A stretch of 64,000 nt of DNA, taken from CAZZKG01 sp964654825 (lineage in GTDB: Bacteria; Gemmatimonadota; CAZMKB01). The DNA lies in the NCBI GenBank assembly GCA_964654825.1, contig CAZZKG010000010.1:1-64000 (forward strand), in the 5' to 3' direction. Positions 34,996-42,476 of this stretch are shown piece after piece (within the stretch, counting starts at the first letter, position 1; each line of letters opens with the position of its first letter). Made by a program: the position numbers and the translations under genes. The notes beneath the pieces are model-generated. The model saw nothing but the letters and a program-made list of their open reading frames with translations, had not been told where the DNA came from and made no database searches.

Positions 34996-35032
34996 ATGTT
35001 GCATCTGTGGGTATATTGTACCCAACATCGTG
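34996..35032. repeat. Inverted repeat downstream of the M28 gene
   Basis: ATGTTG / CAACAT outer arms and GGGTA / TACCC inner arms around TATTG. It may be a terminator-like hairpin or an operator. An AT-rich stretch leading to the 35071 promoter follows. Confidence 0.45.
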
Positions 35033-35070
35033 GGCTATTTTGAGTTATAGTTTAATTTATAAAAAAACAC

Positions 35071-35211
35071 TTGACAAAACTATGAAAATGTGTTACAATG
35101 TTAATCAGTGCAGAGCTGTTGTATGATTCTTTCCCCCCACTCTGCACTATATGTACACACTTCACCTTACCGGTCTGCCCACCGCTTGCCCTCGGCGGTG
35201 GGTGTTTTTTT
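35071..35211 (+). ncRNA. Candidate small RNA or leader with its own strong promoter and terminator
   Basis: TTGACA (35071-35076), exactly 17 bases, TACAAT (35094-35099), preceded by an AT-rich tract resembling an UP element. The predicted start is the first base of a perfect 9 bp stem: AGTGCAGAG (35107-35115) with CTCTGCACT (35140-35148) around a C-rich 24-base loop. About 30 bases later CCCACCGC (35178-35185) pairs with GCGGTGGG (35195-35202), followed by seven T. The product would be about 105 bases. No SRP RNA, 6S or tRNA signature is seen, and the open frame across it begins inside the -10 box. It ends 10 bases before the DUF456 ATG, so it may be a free RNA or an attenuating leader. Confidence 0.6.
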
Positions 35212-35220
35212 ACCCCTGTT

Positions 35221-35745
35221 ATGGAATTGATATCTCAAATAGTGAGCCTCCTCGGGTTCGTACTGTTCAACATTTCCCTACTCGTGGGGCTGGTTCTCAT
35301 CCCGGTCGGGCTGCCGGGTTCCTGGCTGATACTCCTGACCTCATTCCTCTTTGCCGCGCTGACCGGTTTCGAGGACCTGACGCGTAATGTCCTCCTCCTC
35401 CTCGGAGCAATGGCAGTTATGGGTGAGGCGATCGAGTTTCTCCTCGGTGTGTTCGTCGCGAAGAAATTCGGGGCGACGAAGTACGGATTGTGGGGCGCGT
35501 TTTTCGGCGGTATTGTCGGTGGTGTTTTCGGAACAGCTCTCGTTCCGCTCGCCGGAAGTGTCGTCGGGGCCATGTTCGGAGCATTCATGGGTGCTTTTAT
35601 ACTGGAGTGTTTTCAGGAGCTGCGCACCGAAGATCGGCTCAGGGCGGGATTAGGTGCTCTCATCGGGAGGGTTATCGCGACGACGATGAAGTTGGGTATC
35701 GGTTTTGTCATGGTCGTTGTGATTATACTCAGGCTCTATTTCTAA
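35221..35745 (+). CDS. DUF456 membrane protein
   Basis: About 174 residues from ATG 35221; the frame is open back to 35098, but that part lies over the promoter and terminator. It holds helix-hairpins with IPVGLPGSWLILLTSFLFA, a glycine-zipper run GLWGAFFGGIVGGVFGTALVPL and GSVVGAMFGAFMGAFILE, the usual DUF456 pattern. The function of the family is unknown. No clear ribosome site precedes the ATG. Confidence 0.82.
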   Translation: MELISQIVSLLGFVLFNISLLVGLVLIPVGLPGSWLILLTSFLFAALTGFEDLTRNVLLLLGAMAVMGEAIEFLLGVFVAKKFGATKYGLWGAFFGGIVGGVFGTALVPLAGSVVGAMFGAFMGAFILECFQELRTEDRLRAGLGALIGRVIATTMKLGIGFVMVVVIILRLYF

Positions 35746-35751
35746 ATCAAG

Positions 35752-35873
35752 TATAAATAGGGACAGTCACCATTTTTTGACTTCGTTGCTTAAATAGGGA
35801 CAGTCACCATTATTGTCACCGTTATTTAATTTGTTCAAAAAATGGTGACTGTCCCTATTTAAGCAACGAAGCC
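35752..35873. repeat. Palindromic repeat, GGGACAGTCACC family, copy 2
   Basis: Two perfect 30-base arms (35781-35810 and 35842-35871) that start with CTTCGTTGCTTAAATAGGGA, plus an extra half site at 35754-35778. Lies just after the DUF456 stop. Confidence 0.92.
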
Positions 35874-35934
35874 AGGGGATTTGAGAGTCGCCTGAATTGG
35901 TGATGAATTCTCGGGACGGGACACGAGCATGTGC

Positions 35935-36000
35935 TTGACAGAGGAAATATTTACGGGTAAATTACAACTGGCCGGGGCCCCGGATACGGGGTTTTTTTTT
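35935..36000 (+). promoter_or_regulatory. Promoter followed at once by a terminator, upstream of purA
   Basis: TTGACA (35935-35940), 17 bases, TAAATT (35958-35963). Only about ten bases after the expected start, CCCCG-GATA-CGGGG is followed by nine T (ending 36000), a strong terminator. The transcript would be near 30 bases unless antitermination occurs. MITE copy 3 starts ten bases later. Confidence 0.6.
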
Positions 36001-36010
36001 GCCGGTATTA

Positions 36011-36174
36011 AGTGGCCCTGTTCATAAATACGATGGCATTTGGCTAGCGATGCATACCGACCCACTGCGTTGCTCGTCGGTTAAATAACCTACGGATATT
36101 CGCCCTCCTCGCGCCTTGTGGTTCGGCCGCCTCGTCGGCCTCGGTGCATCACCGTATTTATGAACATGACCACT
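36011..36174. mobile_element. MITE-like element, copy 3
   Basis: 164 bases bounded by AGTGGCCCTGTTCATAAATA and the inverted end ATGACCACT. Terminal arms match in 20 of 22 positions. Inner blocks as in copies 1 and 2. It separates the 35.9 kb promoter/terminator from purA, whose GTG is 34 bases beyond it. Confidence 0.9.
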
Positions 36175-36207
36175 CTGTAACTAACCTGAGAACGGAGGGA
36201 ATCTGCT

Positions 36208-37500
36208 GTGGGATGCACTGTTGTTCTCGGAACTCAGTGGGGTGATGAAGGGAAGGGAAAAATAGTCGATTGCCTGTCGATGAACATAGACATCGTAGCA
36301 CGATTTCAGGGTGGGGCCAATGCGGGGCACACCGTTAATGTCAACGGGAATGAGACCATACTCCATCAACTGCCGACCGGGATACTGAGCCCTCATGTCA
36401 CCTGCATCATCGGAAATGGTGTAGTCCTCGATCCCGAAGAACTTTTCACGGAGATCGAGATGGTGGAGCGGATGGGGCTTCCGGTAGCGGGGCGCCTCAA
36501 GATCAGTCCGGGTACACACCTGCTTCTTCCCTATCACAAAGCACTCGATCGTGCCCAGGAGGAGGTACTGGGGTCTGAGAAAATCGGGACGACCTGCAGG
36601 GGAATCGGACCTGCTTACACCGACAAGGTGGCGAGAAAAGGTGTCAGGTTGTCTGATCTCCGGGACCAGAAGAGGTTTATGAGTATCGTTGCCGGAGAAG
36701 TTGAGCACAAGTCCAAACTCCTTGCCGGGCTCGGTTCCCGGGAGATACTGGATCGGGAGAAGATCGTTTCCCGTGTCCTCTCTTTCAGAGACAGACTCCT
36801 CGAAATGATGGAGGATGTCTCTCTCACCATCGACGGCGCGTTGAGAGATGGAAAACGGGTACTCCTCGAAGGGGCCCAGGGCACGATGCTGGATATCGAT
36901 CACGGTTCCTATCCATACGTGACGTCTTCCAACACCAGCATCGGTGCCGCTGTGATCGGTCTCGGTCTCGCTCCTTCGAAGATAGGTAGGGTACTTGGTG
37001 TAACAAAAGCCTACACGACCCGTGTCGGTATGGGACCATTTCCGACCGAACTGCGCAGCGGATCCGGGGACCGGATGAGGGAGAGAGGCAGGGAATTTGG
37101 TGCGACAACCGGGAGGCCGAGAAGGTGCGGCTGGCTGGATGCGGTGCTGGTCAGATACTCTGTCCGAATCAACGGGACCGATTCACTTGTCCTGACCAAG
37201 CTGGATGTCCTAGATGAGCTGGAACACATAAGGGTCGCAGTGGCTTACCGGGCCGGGGGTGAACTGTTCGATCAGTACCCCTCCGATCCTCGTTTCCTGT
37301 TCGAGGCCGAACCCGTTTATGAGGAATTCGAAGGCTGGCTGACCGAAACCTCTTCAGTACGCACGTACGAAGAGTTGCCGGCGGCGGCAAGAGCCTACAT
37401 AGAGGGAGTGAGTAAAATGGTCGGATGCAAAGTGGGTTACGTGTCGGTAGGTCCGTCGAGAGCCGCGCTCATCCGGATCAACCGGCCACATGAAGGGTAA
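36208..37500 (+). CDS. purA: Adenylosuccinate synthetase
   Basis: 430 residues, full length, from GTG 36208. It joins aspartate to IMP with GTP on the way to AMP. Signature VVLGTQWGDEGKGKIVD at the N-terminus, GGANAGHTV, TTCRGIGPAYTDK and the GVTKAYTTRVG-GPFPTE loop are intact. The gene stands alone; purD is 26 kb away. Its upstream region has been altered by MITE copy 3 and holds a promoter/terminator unit. Confidence 0.97.
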   Translation: MGCTVVLGTQWGDEGKGKIVDCLSMNIDIVARFQGGANAGHTVNVNGNETILHQLPTGILSPHVTCIIGNGVVLDPEELFTEIEMVERMGLPVAGRLKISPGTHLLLPYHKALDRAQEEVLGSEKIGTTCRGIGPAYTDKVARKGVRLSDLRDQKRFMSIVAGEVEHKSKLLAGLGSREILDREKIVSRVLSFRDRLLEMMEDVSLTIDGALRDGKRVLLEGAQGTMLDIDHGSYPYVTSSNTSIGAAVIGLGLAPSKIGRVLGVTKAYTTRVGMGPFPTELRSGSGDRMRERGREFGATTGRPRRCGWLDAVLVRYSVRINGTDSLVLTKLDVLDELEHIRVAVAYRAGGELFDQYPSDPRFLFEAEPVYEEFEGWLTETSSVRTYEELPAAARAYIEGVSKMVGCKVGYVSVGPSRAALIRINRPHEG

Positions 37501-37617
37501 TCCGGGGAAGTAAATACGAACAGGTACCGACAGGTCTCTCTCAGGTTCGATCGTAGAAAACCTTCCACTCGGGATCTTGTTCTCCTTTCTCATCGCCCGG
37601 GTCGGTATATAGTATGT

Positions 37618-37646
37618 TGACATACTCCCACGCCCGTGGTATTATC
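37618..37646 (+). promoter_or_regulatory. Promoter of the NYN-LOTUS gene
   Basis: TTGACA, 17 bases, TATTAT lie about 55 bases before ATG 37698 (coordinates to within a base). The ribosome site GGAGAG is 5 bases before the ATG. Confidence 0.65.
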
Positions 37647-37697
37647 TCCTCTGGGATGTGTAATTGATATTAATAAATCCTCTTCCCGGAGAGTGAT

Positions 37698-38477
37698 ATG
37701 GCCGAAGAGACGAACCTCGCTGTATTCATCGACTTCGAAAACCTGGCGCTCGGATTCAAGGGAAAAAGAGGCGGTCGAAAAAATGCGAAACGGTCACCCG
37801 GCACCTTCGACATCAAGAGAGTCCTGGAACGCCTGGTCGAGAAGGGCAAGATAATCGCCAAAGTGGCATATGCCGACTGGACCACCTTTGCAGATTACAA
37901 GTCAGCGATGCACGAGTCTGGGATACAGCTGATCGAGATCCCCGAACGGGGTATCACCGGTAAAAACTTCGCTGACGTGAAGCTGTGTGTGGACGCGATG
38001 GACATGTGTTATGCAAAATCACACGTGGACTCATTTGTCATCATATCGGGTGATTCGGACTTTACTCCTCTCGTCAGCAAACTCAAGGAGAACGGCAAAA
38101 CCATTATCGGAATCGGCATGAGACAGTCCACAAGTGACCTGCTCGCCGGCGTCTGCGACGAATTTATTTACTATGAGGATCTCACCACAGCACCGAAGAG
38201 TCTCCCCATCAAGGAAAATGTACCGAAGAACAAACGCCCGGCCATGAGTCTGCTGATCGAGGCGGTGGAAGCTCTCATGCGTGAGAGTGTGGGAACCATG
38301 CACTCATCATTGGTGAAAATCACGATGAGGCGCAAACAGCCGTCGTTCTCTGAATCTTCTTACGGATACCGGTCTTTCAGCGCACTGCTCGAGGATGCCC
38401 AGAAGTACGGTCTCATCCATCTGAGCAAAGATGAGCGCAGCGGCACCTACACCATTGCAGGGTTCGGGAAGGGGTAA
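37698..38477 (+). CDS. NYN-domain (PIN-like) ribonuclease with OST-HTH/LOTUS domain
   Basis: 259 residues. The NYN domain spans about 1-165, with acidic metal-site residues in AVFIDFENLAL, FADVKLCVDAMDM and IISGDSDFTPLVSKL. Residues about 185-258 match an OST-HTH/LOTUS RNA-binding fold (LIEAVEALMRESVGTMHSSL, FSALLEDAQKYGLIHL). Bacterial NYN-LOTUS proteins are thought to cut or bind RNA; the exact targets are not known. Single gene with its own promoter. Confidence 0.9.
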   Translation: MAEETNLAVFIDFENLALGFKGKRGGRKNAKRSPGTFDIKRVLERLVEKGKIIAKVAYADWTTFADYKSAMHESGIQLIEIPERGITGKNFADVKLCVDAMDMCYAKSHVDSFVIISGDSDFTPLVSKLKENGKTIIGIGMRQSTSDLLAGVCDEFIYYEDLTTAPKSLPIKENVPKNKRPAMSLLIEAVEALMRESVGTMHSSLVKITMRRKQPSFSESSYGYRSFSALLEDAQKYGLIHLSKDERSGTYTIAGFGKG

Positions 38478-38614
38478 TGAGGAGAGGTCTCAAAGCCGGG
38501 AGTCCTGCCGGGGTATTCTGATGTGAAGTGAAGCTGTGCTCTGAGGACGGAACGAGAAACATAGAAGTGGGGGGATGTGAATCGAAAAATCCCCCCGCTT
38601 TCAGTGATGGATTA

Positions 38615-40018
38615 TCAGCTGCCGGGACTCATAACGATGTCAATCCTCCGGTTTATCGCTCGCCCTTCACCTGTCTCATTGCTCGCTATAGGTTTGGACT
38701 CACCATTGCCGACGGCGATGATCCGTGATGGATTGAGGCCGAGGTTTGCAACCAGGTAGGTCCGTATTGCATCGGCACGTTTCTGTGAGAGCTGCAGGTT
38801 ATAATTGTCTTCACCCATCGAGTCGGTGTTTCCCTCGATGGCGATCTGGGAATTAGGGAGCTCGCTGATCGCCTGCTGGACCTTGGTGAGGAGAGAAAAG
38901 TACTTTGGCTCAACGATCGCAGTCCCGCTTGGGAAGGTGAATCCTTCGAGTCTGATGATCACATCCTCACCATCCAGGAGGACCGTCGCCTCGTTCTGGT
39001 CGAAGAGAGCACTGATCCTCTCGATCCTCTCCCGTTTTATGCGCTGGGCTTCGAGCTGTTCCTTTATAGACCGGCGGTCTTCTTGCGTACCGGCATACTG
39101 CTTCTTGAGATCATTTAATTCAGTTGACAGCTGGTCCCTCTCGCTCTTCAACGCGTCGACTTCCTTCCTGAGCAGGTCGGCCTGTGATCCGATACCATCG
39201 TCGAACTGCAGGCTGAGTCCGATACCTTTCGCAATGGACATCAGTTTGTCCTCGAAGTCCAGGGTCACTCTCTCGGGGCTGGTTTTTTGCTTATCGATAC
39301 TCCGGACCCGGTCGGCGATACTTTTCGCGTGCCTGGCTTCATAGAGCGCCACCTTATTGAGGGATTCGGCATCCGTTTTCCTGTATCTGTCACTGTCCAG
39401 AAGATCGTCGGCTTTCTTGAGCTGTTCACGGGCTTTCGCGAGTGTCTCGGGGGCATCCTCATCGACCTTGTCGTCCTCCAGGTTCTTGATGAGTCTGTCG
39501 GTTTCACCTGTTATTGCCTCTTTTATCGCGAGGAGTTCAGCGGTGAGGAAGAGATCTTCTGCTTCCGCTCCTTTTTTCTTCCCCTCGTTCGCGTTGCCTC
39601 GTTCCAGGGCATTGGCGGCCTCGTAGAATCTCCTGTCGGCATCCTGCCAGGCAGTGCGTGAAAGGTCTGGTGCCTGAGCCTCCAGGGCCTTCTCGCGCGC
39701 GGGGAGAACGTCAACAAAAGTCACCCGTGCGAGATCAGAATTCCTGATTGCGGTGTTCGCATCTTTCATGGCTTTATCGACGAGTTTCCTGATTTTGTCG
39801 AGGGATTCCCCCTTCTCGGTTCTCTTCACGGCCTCGTCATATGCCCTCTGAGCCGAGTGGAATGTTTCCGGTGAGAGGACATCAGCCATCTCTGATTTCG
39901 CTTTCTCCAGCAAGACTTCGCAATCCTGCAGTTTCTCCTGAGCGGTCGCTCTGTTCACTGTGAGCAGAACGAACACCAGAGCCAGGAAGGATGAAACCAA
40001 GCTTGTGCCCCTGTGCAT
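38615..40018 (-). CDS. OmpA-family envelope protein with helical N-terminal domain
   Basis: 467 residues. Signal peptide ending ATAQ near residue 27. Residues 30-270 are helical and charged, with several Lys/Glu/Ala-rich repeats; about 290-345 forms a coiled coil (QADLLRKEVDALKSERDQLS). The final 110 residues are an OmpA peptidoglycan-binding domain: FTFPSGTAIVEPKYFSLL, IEGNTDSMGEDNYNLQLSQKRADA and INRRIDIVMSP. It likely ties the outer membrane to the wall. Single gene on the minus strand. Confidence 0.92.
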   Translation of the reverse strand: MHRGTSLVSSFLALVFVLLTVNRATAQEKLQDCEVLLEKAKSEMADVLSPETFHSAQRAYDEAVKRTEKGESLDKIRKLVDKAMKDANTAIRNSDLARVTFVDVLPAREKALEAQAPDLSRTAWQDADRRFYEAANALERGNANEGKKKGAEAEDLFLTAELLAIKEAITGETDRLIKNLEDDKVDEDAPETLAKAREQLKKADDLLDSDRYRKTDAESLNKVALYEARHAKSIADRVRSIDKQKTSPERVTLDFEDKLMSIAKGIGLSLQFDDGIGSQADLLRKEVDALKSERDQLSTELNDLKKQYAGTQEDRRSIKEQLEAQRIKRERIERISALFDQNEATVLLDGEDVIIRLEGFTFPSGTAIVEPKYFSLLTKVQQAISELPNSQIAIEGNTDSMGEDNYNLQLSQKRADAIRTYLVANLGLNPSRIIAVGNGESKPIASNETGEGRAINRRIDIVMSPGS

Positions 40019-40103
40019 TGTGTACCTCCTTCGGTTAGTATTCCCTCCCGGGTTCCCGGTATCTAGAATGCATGGTCGGGCAGTCCCGATTGAGGGCTGC
40101 GTA

Positions 40104-40131
40104 AATTTAATATTGTCTAAATTAATGTCAA
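40104..40131 (-). promoter_or_regulatory. Promoter of the OmpA-family gene
   Basis: Minus strand TTGACA (40131-40126), 16 bases, TAAATT (40109-40104), about 90 bases before the ATG at 40018. The 300-base gap holds this and the divergent promoter at 40242. Confidence 0.6.
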
Positions 40132-40241
40132 GAGAATACGATTTTTTTTTAACGGTTGGTCAGCTCCTCCTCCTACCCCCCTATCTTATGATTCGGGGCT
40201 GTTATCCCCGCGGCATTACAGCGGCTTTCCCGTCGCCGTGC

Positions 40242-40270
40242 TTGATAATTTCTCACCGGCACAGTAGAAT
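40242..40270 (+). promoter_or_regulatory. Promoter of the cytochrome operon
   Basis: TTGATA (40242-40247), 17 bases, TAGAAT (40265-40270), about 50 bases before ATG 40321. Confidence 0.65.
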
Positions 40271-40320
40271 ATGTGAGGAGAGCTCTGGATAACACCTTCA
40301 GCCTGTGGAGGGGAAAAATT

Positions 40321-41115
40321 ATGAAAAATCGATCGTTGAATTATCTGATCCCACTCATAATATTTCTCCTGATCGTCCCGGTCGCACTGACACAGGATTT
40401 CGGAGTCAAGAAAATACGTCCCCGGCCGCACGAGTACGGGAATGTGGTGATGAACAATTATTCGGAAGAGAAAGGTATGGCACCGGTGGTTTTCCCGCAC
40501 TGGCTTCACCGGGCAAAATATACCTGTCGGCTCTGCCATGTCGATGTCGGATTCGCCATGGAAGCGGGAGGGACAGGTATGACCGAGGAGGAAAACAGGC
40601 TCGGTATGTACTGTGGAGCTTGCCACAACGGCGGTCCGGCTTTCACCATGAAGGATTTGACCGGGACGGGAGGTGACAGATCGAATTGTGATCGATGTCA
40701 CTCCTATGGGAAAAAGGTTGAGATGAAGAATGATTTTCTGGTTCTCAAGAAGGGTCTGCCTGGTGGAAGGTTCGGCAATGGTATCGACTGGATCAAGGGA
40801 GAAGAAGAGGGGAAGATAAAACTCATCGATTACATAGAAGGGATATCCATCAAGAGAAAAAAGTTAAAAAACCCGGAAGATCTCGATCTGTCTGCGAAAG
40901 AGCCGAACATGCCCGACATCGTCTTCTCCCACGCAAAACACTCGGTCTGGAACGGCTGTGAACTGTGCCATCCGGAAATCTTTCCGGTTAAAAAAGACAC
41001 AGAACCGTACAGTATGCAACAGATATTCGACGGGATGTACTGCGGTGTCTGCCACGGGAAAGTGGCGTTTCCGAGCATCGATTGCCAGAGGTGTCACACA
41101 GGAGAGGTCAATTGA
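40321..41115 (+). CDS. Six-heme c-type cytochrome, first of a tandem pair
   Basis: 264 residues from ATG 40321, following a signal-like segment YLIPLIIFLLIVPVALTQ. Six CxxCH motifs: CRLCH, CGACH, CDRCH, CELCH, CGVCH and CQRCH, with separate His residues (FPHWLHRAKYTC, FSHAKHSVWNGC) fit for bis-His ligation as in cytochrome c3/c7-type domains. The two halves each have three hemes, so it looks like a duplicated triheme unit. Periplasmic electron carrier. Followed by a paralogue in the same direction. Confidence 0.92.
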   Translation: MKNRSLNYLIPLIIFLLIVPVALTQDFGVKKIRPRPHEYGNVVMNNYSEEKGMAPVVFPHWLHRAKYTCRLCHVDVGFAMEAGGTGMTEEENRLGMYCGACHNGGPAFTMKDLTGTGGDRSNCDRCHSYGKKVEMKNDFLVLKKGLPGGRFGNGIDWIKGEEEGKIKLIDYIEGISIKRKKLKNPEDLDLSAKEPNMPDIVFSHAKHSVWNGCELCHPEIFPVKKDTEPYSMQQIFDGMYCGVCHGKVAFPSIDCQRCHTGEVN

Positions 41116-41198
41116 CAGCCGACACGGGGATTGATGCTTTGATTAATGCCTGCTGCTATCAACGCCGAGGCGCCGGAGTTTCAAGCCCTTTGTTCCGT

Positions 41199-41999
41199 AT
41201 GAGTAATACGATTCACATGGTACCCGGTCTTCTGTGTTTTCTGATTGTCACTTTAATATTCTCATTAGCCGGAGCTCTTCATGCCCAGTTCTGGGATATT
41301 CCTCCTCCTCCTCCCCCTCATCAGTATGGTAACATCCTCCTCGACCGCCTGTCAACGGCGAATGACGTGAAGCCTGTATTTTTCTCTCACTGGAGCCATC
41401 GGATACGATACACCTGCAGGGTCTGCCATCTCGAACTCGGATTCTCATTTGTGACCGGTGAAACCGAGATCACCGAGAAGGAGAATCAAAGCGGCATGTT
41501 CTGCGGAGCGTGTCATGAAGGAGAGACGGCGTTCGGTCACACTGAGAAGAACTGTGACAGGTGCCACACCGGTGACGCGTCATCGAGCAGGGAAGAATTC
41601 AGGAAGAAGCTCAAATCGGTCCCGAAGGCACTCGACGGGGATACGATCGATTGGGTGAGGGCTATCGCGTCAGGGGCCATAAATCCGCTCTACAGTATCT
41701 TCGATAAGGACGCTAAGCCGCTGGGTTACGACACGACACTCGAACTCCAGGCGGAATGGAAATTCGTCCCGCCGGCTGTCTTTCCTCATGGGTCTCATGT
41801 CAAGTGGCTGGATTGTGCAAACTGTCATCCTGATATTTTCAATATCAAAAAAAAATCAACGGAACATTTCGAGATGAAATACATCCTCGAAAAAAAATTC
41901 TGCGGTGTCTGTCACTTCAGCGTCGCTTTCCCTCTGAATGACTGCCGGGCATGCCATCCCGGTATGAAACAGGGGGAGTTCTCCGGAGTGTCCCCGTGA
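41199..41999 (+). CDS. Six-heme c-type cytochrome, second of the pair
   Basis: 266 residues from ATG 41199, no clear ribosome site (ATG 41217 is an alternative). Hydrophobic segment, then a proline-rich PPPPPPHQYGN. Six CxxCH motifs: CRVCH, CGACH, CDRCH, CANCH, CGVCH and CRACH, in the same order and spacing style as the first gene (HWSHRIRYTC, FPHGSHVKWLDC). The two proteins are clearly paralogues. They probably carry electrons across the periplasm to an unidentified oxidase or reductase outside the window. Confidence 0.9.
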   Translation: MSNTIHMVPGLLCFLIVTLIFSLAGALHAQFWDIPPPPPPHQYGNILLDRLSTANDVKPVFFSHWSHRIRYTCRVCHLELGFSFVTGETEITEKENQSGMFCGACHEGETAFGHTEKNCDRCHTGDASSSREEFRKKLKSVPKALDGDTIDWVRAIASGAINPLYSIFDKDAKPLGYDTTLELQAEWKFVPPAVFPHGSHVKWLDCANCHPDIFNIKKKSTEHFEMKYILEKKFCGVCHFSVAFPLNDCRACHPGMKQGEFSGVSP

Positions 42000-42322
42000 A
42001 GAATATTTCTCTGCTCTTCATCGTGTTCTTATCATGTGTGAGTGGTGCCAGCGACGTCTGTGCCGGTGAGGGACAGGCAACTTCGGATACTCTGTCGGTA
42101 CATGTCGACAGTCTGCTGGTAATCTGCCAGGATGCTGATACCCTTCCTGCCTTTGAACTCGAAAAGTACATCACCGAATGTGACAGCCTTGTCGTCCGAA
42201 TAGAGAAAAGCGATCATGCCCGGAAGAGACTGATGCTGTTTCGCCTCAGGAAGTGCCGGAACTACTTCGCGTATCTGATCGAAACGAAGCGGCCTGAGAA
42301 GTCTCCGGATGAAACTCCTTGA
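41996..42322 (+). CDS. Small secreted protein coupled to the cytochrome pair
   Basis: 108 residues from GTG 41996, which overlaps the cytochrome stop (GTGA). Signal-like segment NISLLFIVFLSCVSGASDVCA, then a short helical domain ending in KRLMLFRLRKCRNYFAYLIE. Two Cys remain after the signal; no heme motif. No family recognised. Context suggests a helper of the cytochromes. Confidence 0.6.
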   Translation: MKNISLLFIVFLSCVSGASDVCAGEGQATSDTLSVHVDSLLVICQDADTLPAFELEKYITECDSLVVRIEKSDHARKRLMLFRLRKCRNYFAYLIETKRPEKSPDETP

Positions 42323-42334
42323 CCCGGAACCAGG

Positions 42335-42363
42335 TTGACTTACCCTGCCGGCTTGCATATACT
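42335..42363 (+). promoter_or_regulatory. fusA promoter
   Basis: TTGACT (42335-42340), 17 bases, TATACT (42358-42363). It is placed directly after the previous gene; the leader is about 107 bases. Confidence 0.7.
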
Positions 42364-42476
42364 CAGTTGGAACACGACTATATACGTATCTGATGTGAAG
42401 AGCTGCACCTTCCCTTTTTCCCGGGAAATCATCATCCAGGAGAATCGACTATTCTTTGAGAGGAGAGAAGTTATTC

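Noticed and set aside
35100..35215. SRP RNA, 6S RNA or tRNA at the 35.1 kb locus
   Set aside because: None of their conserved core sequences is present; only the promoter, stem and terminator can be supported.
35098..35220. N-terminal extension of the DUF456 frame
   Set aside because: Its ATG lies inside a consensus -10 box, and the stretch carries a hairpin and terminator.
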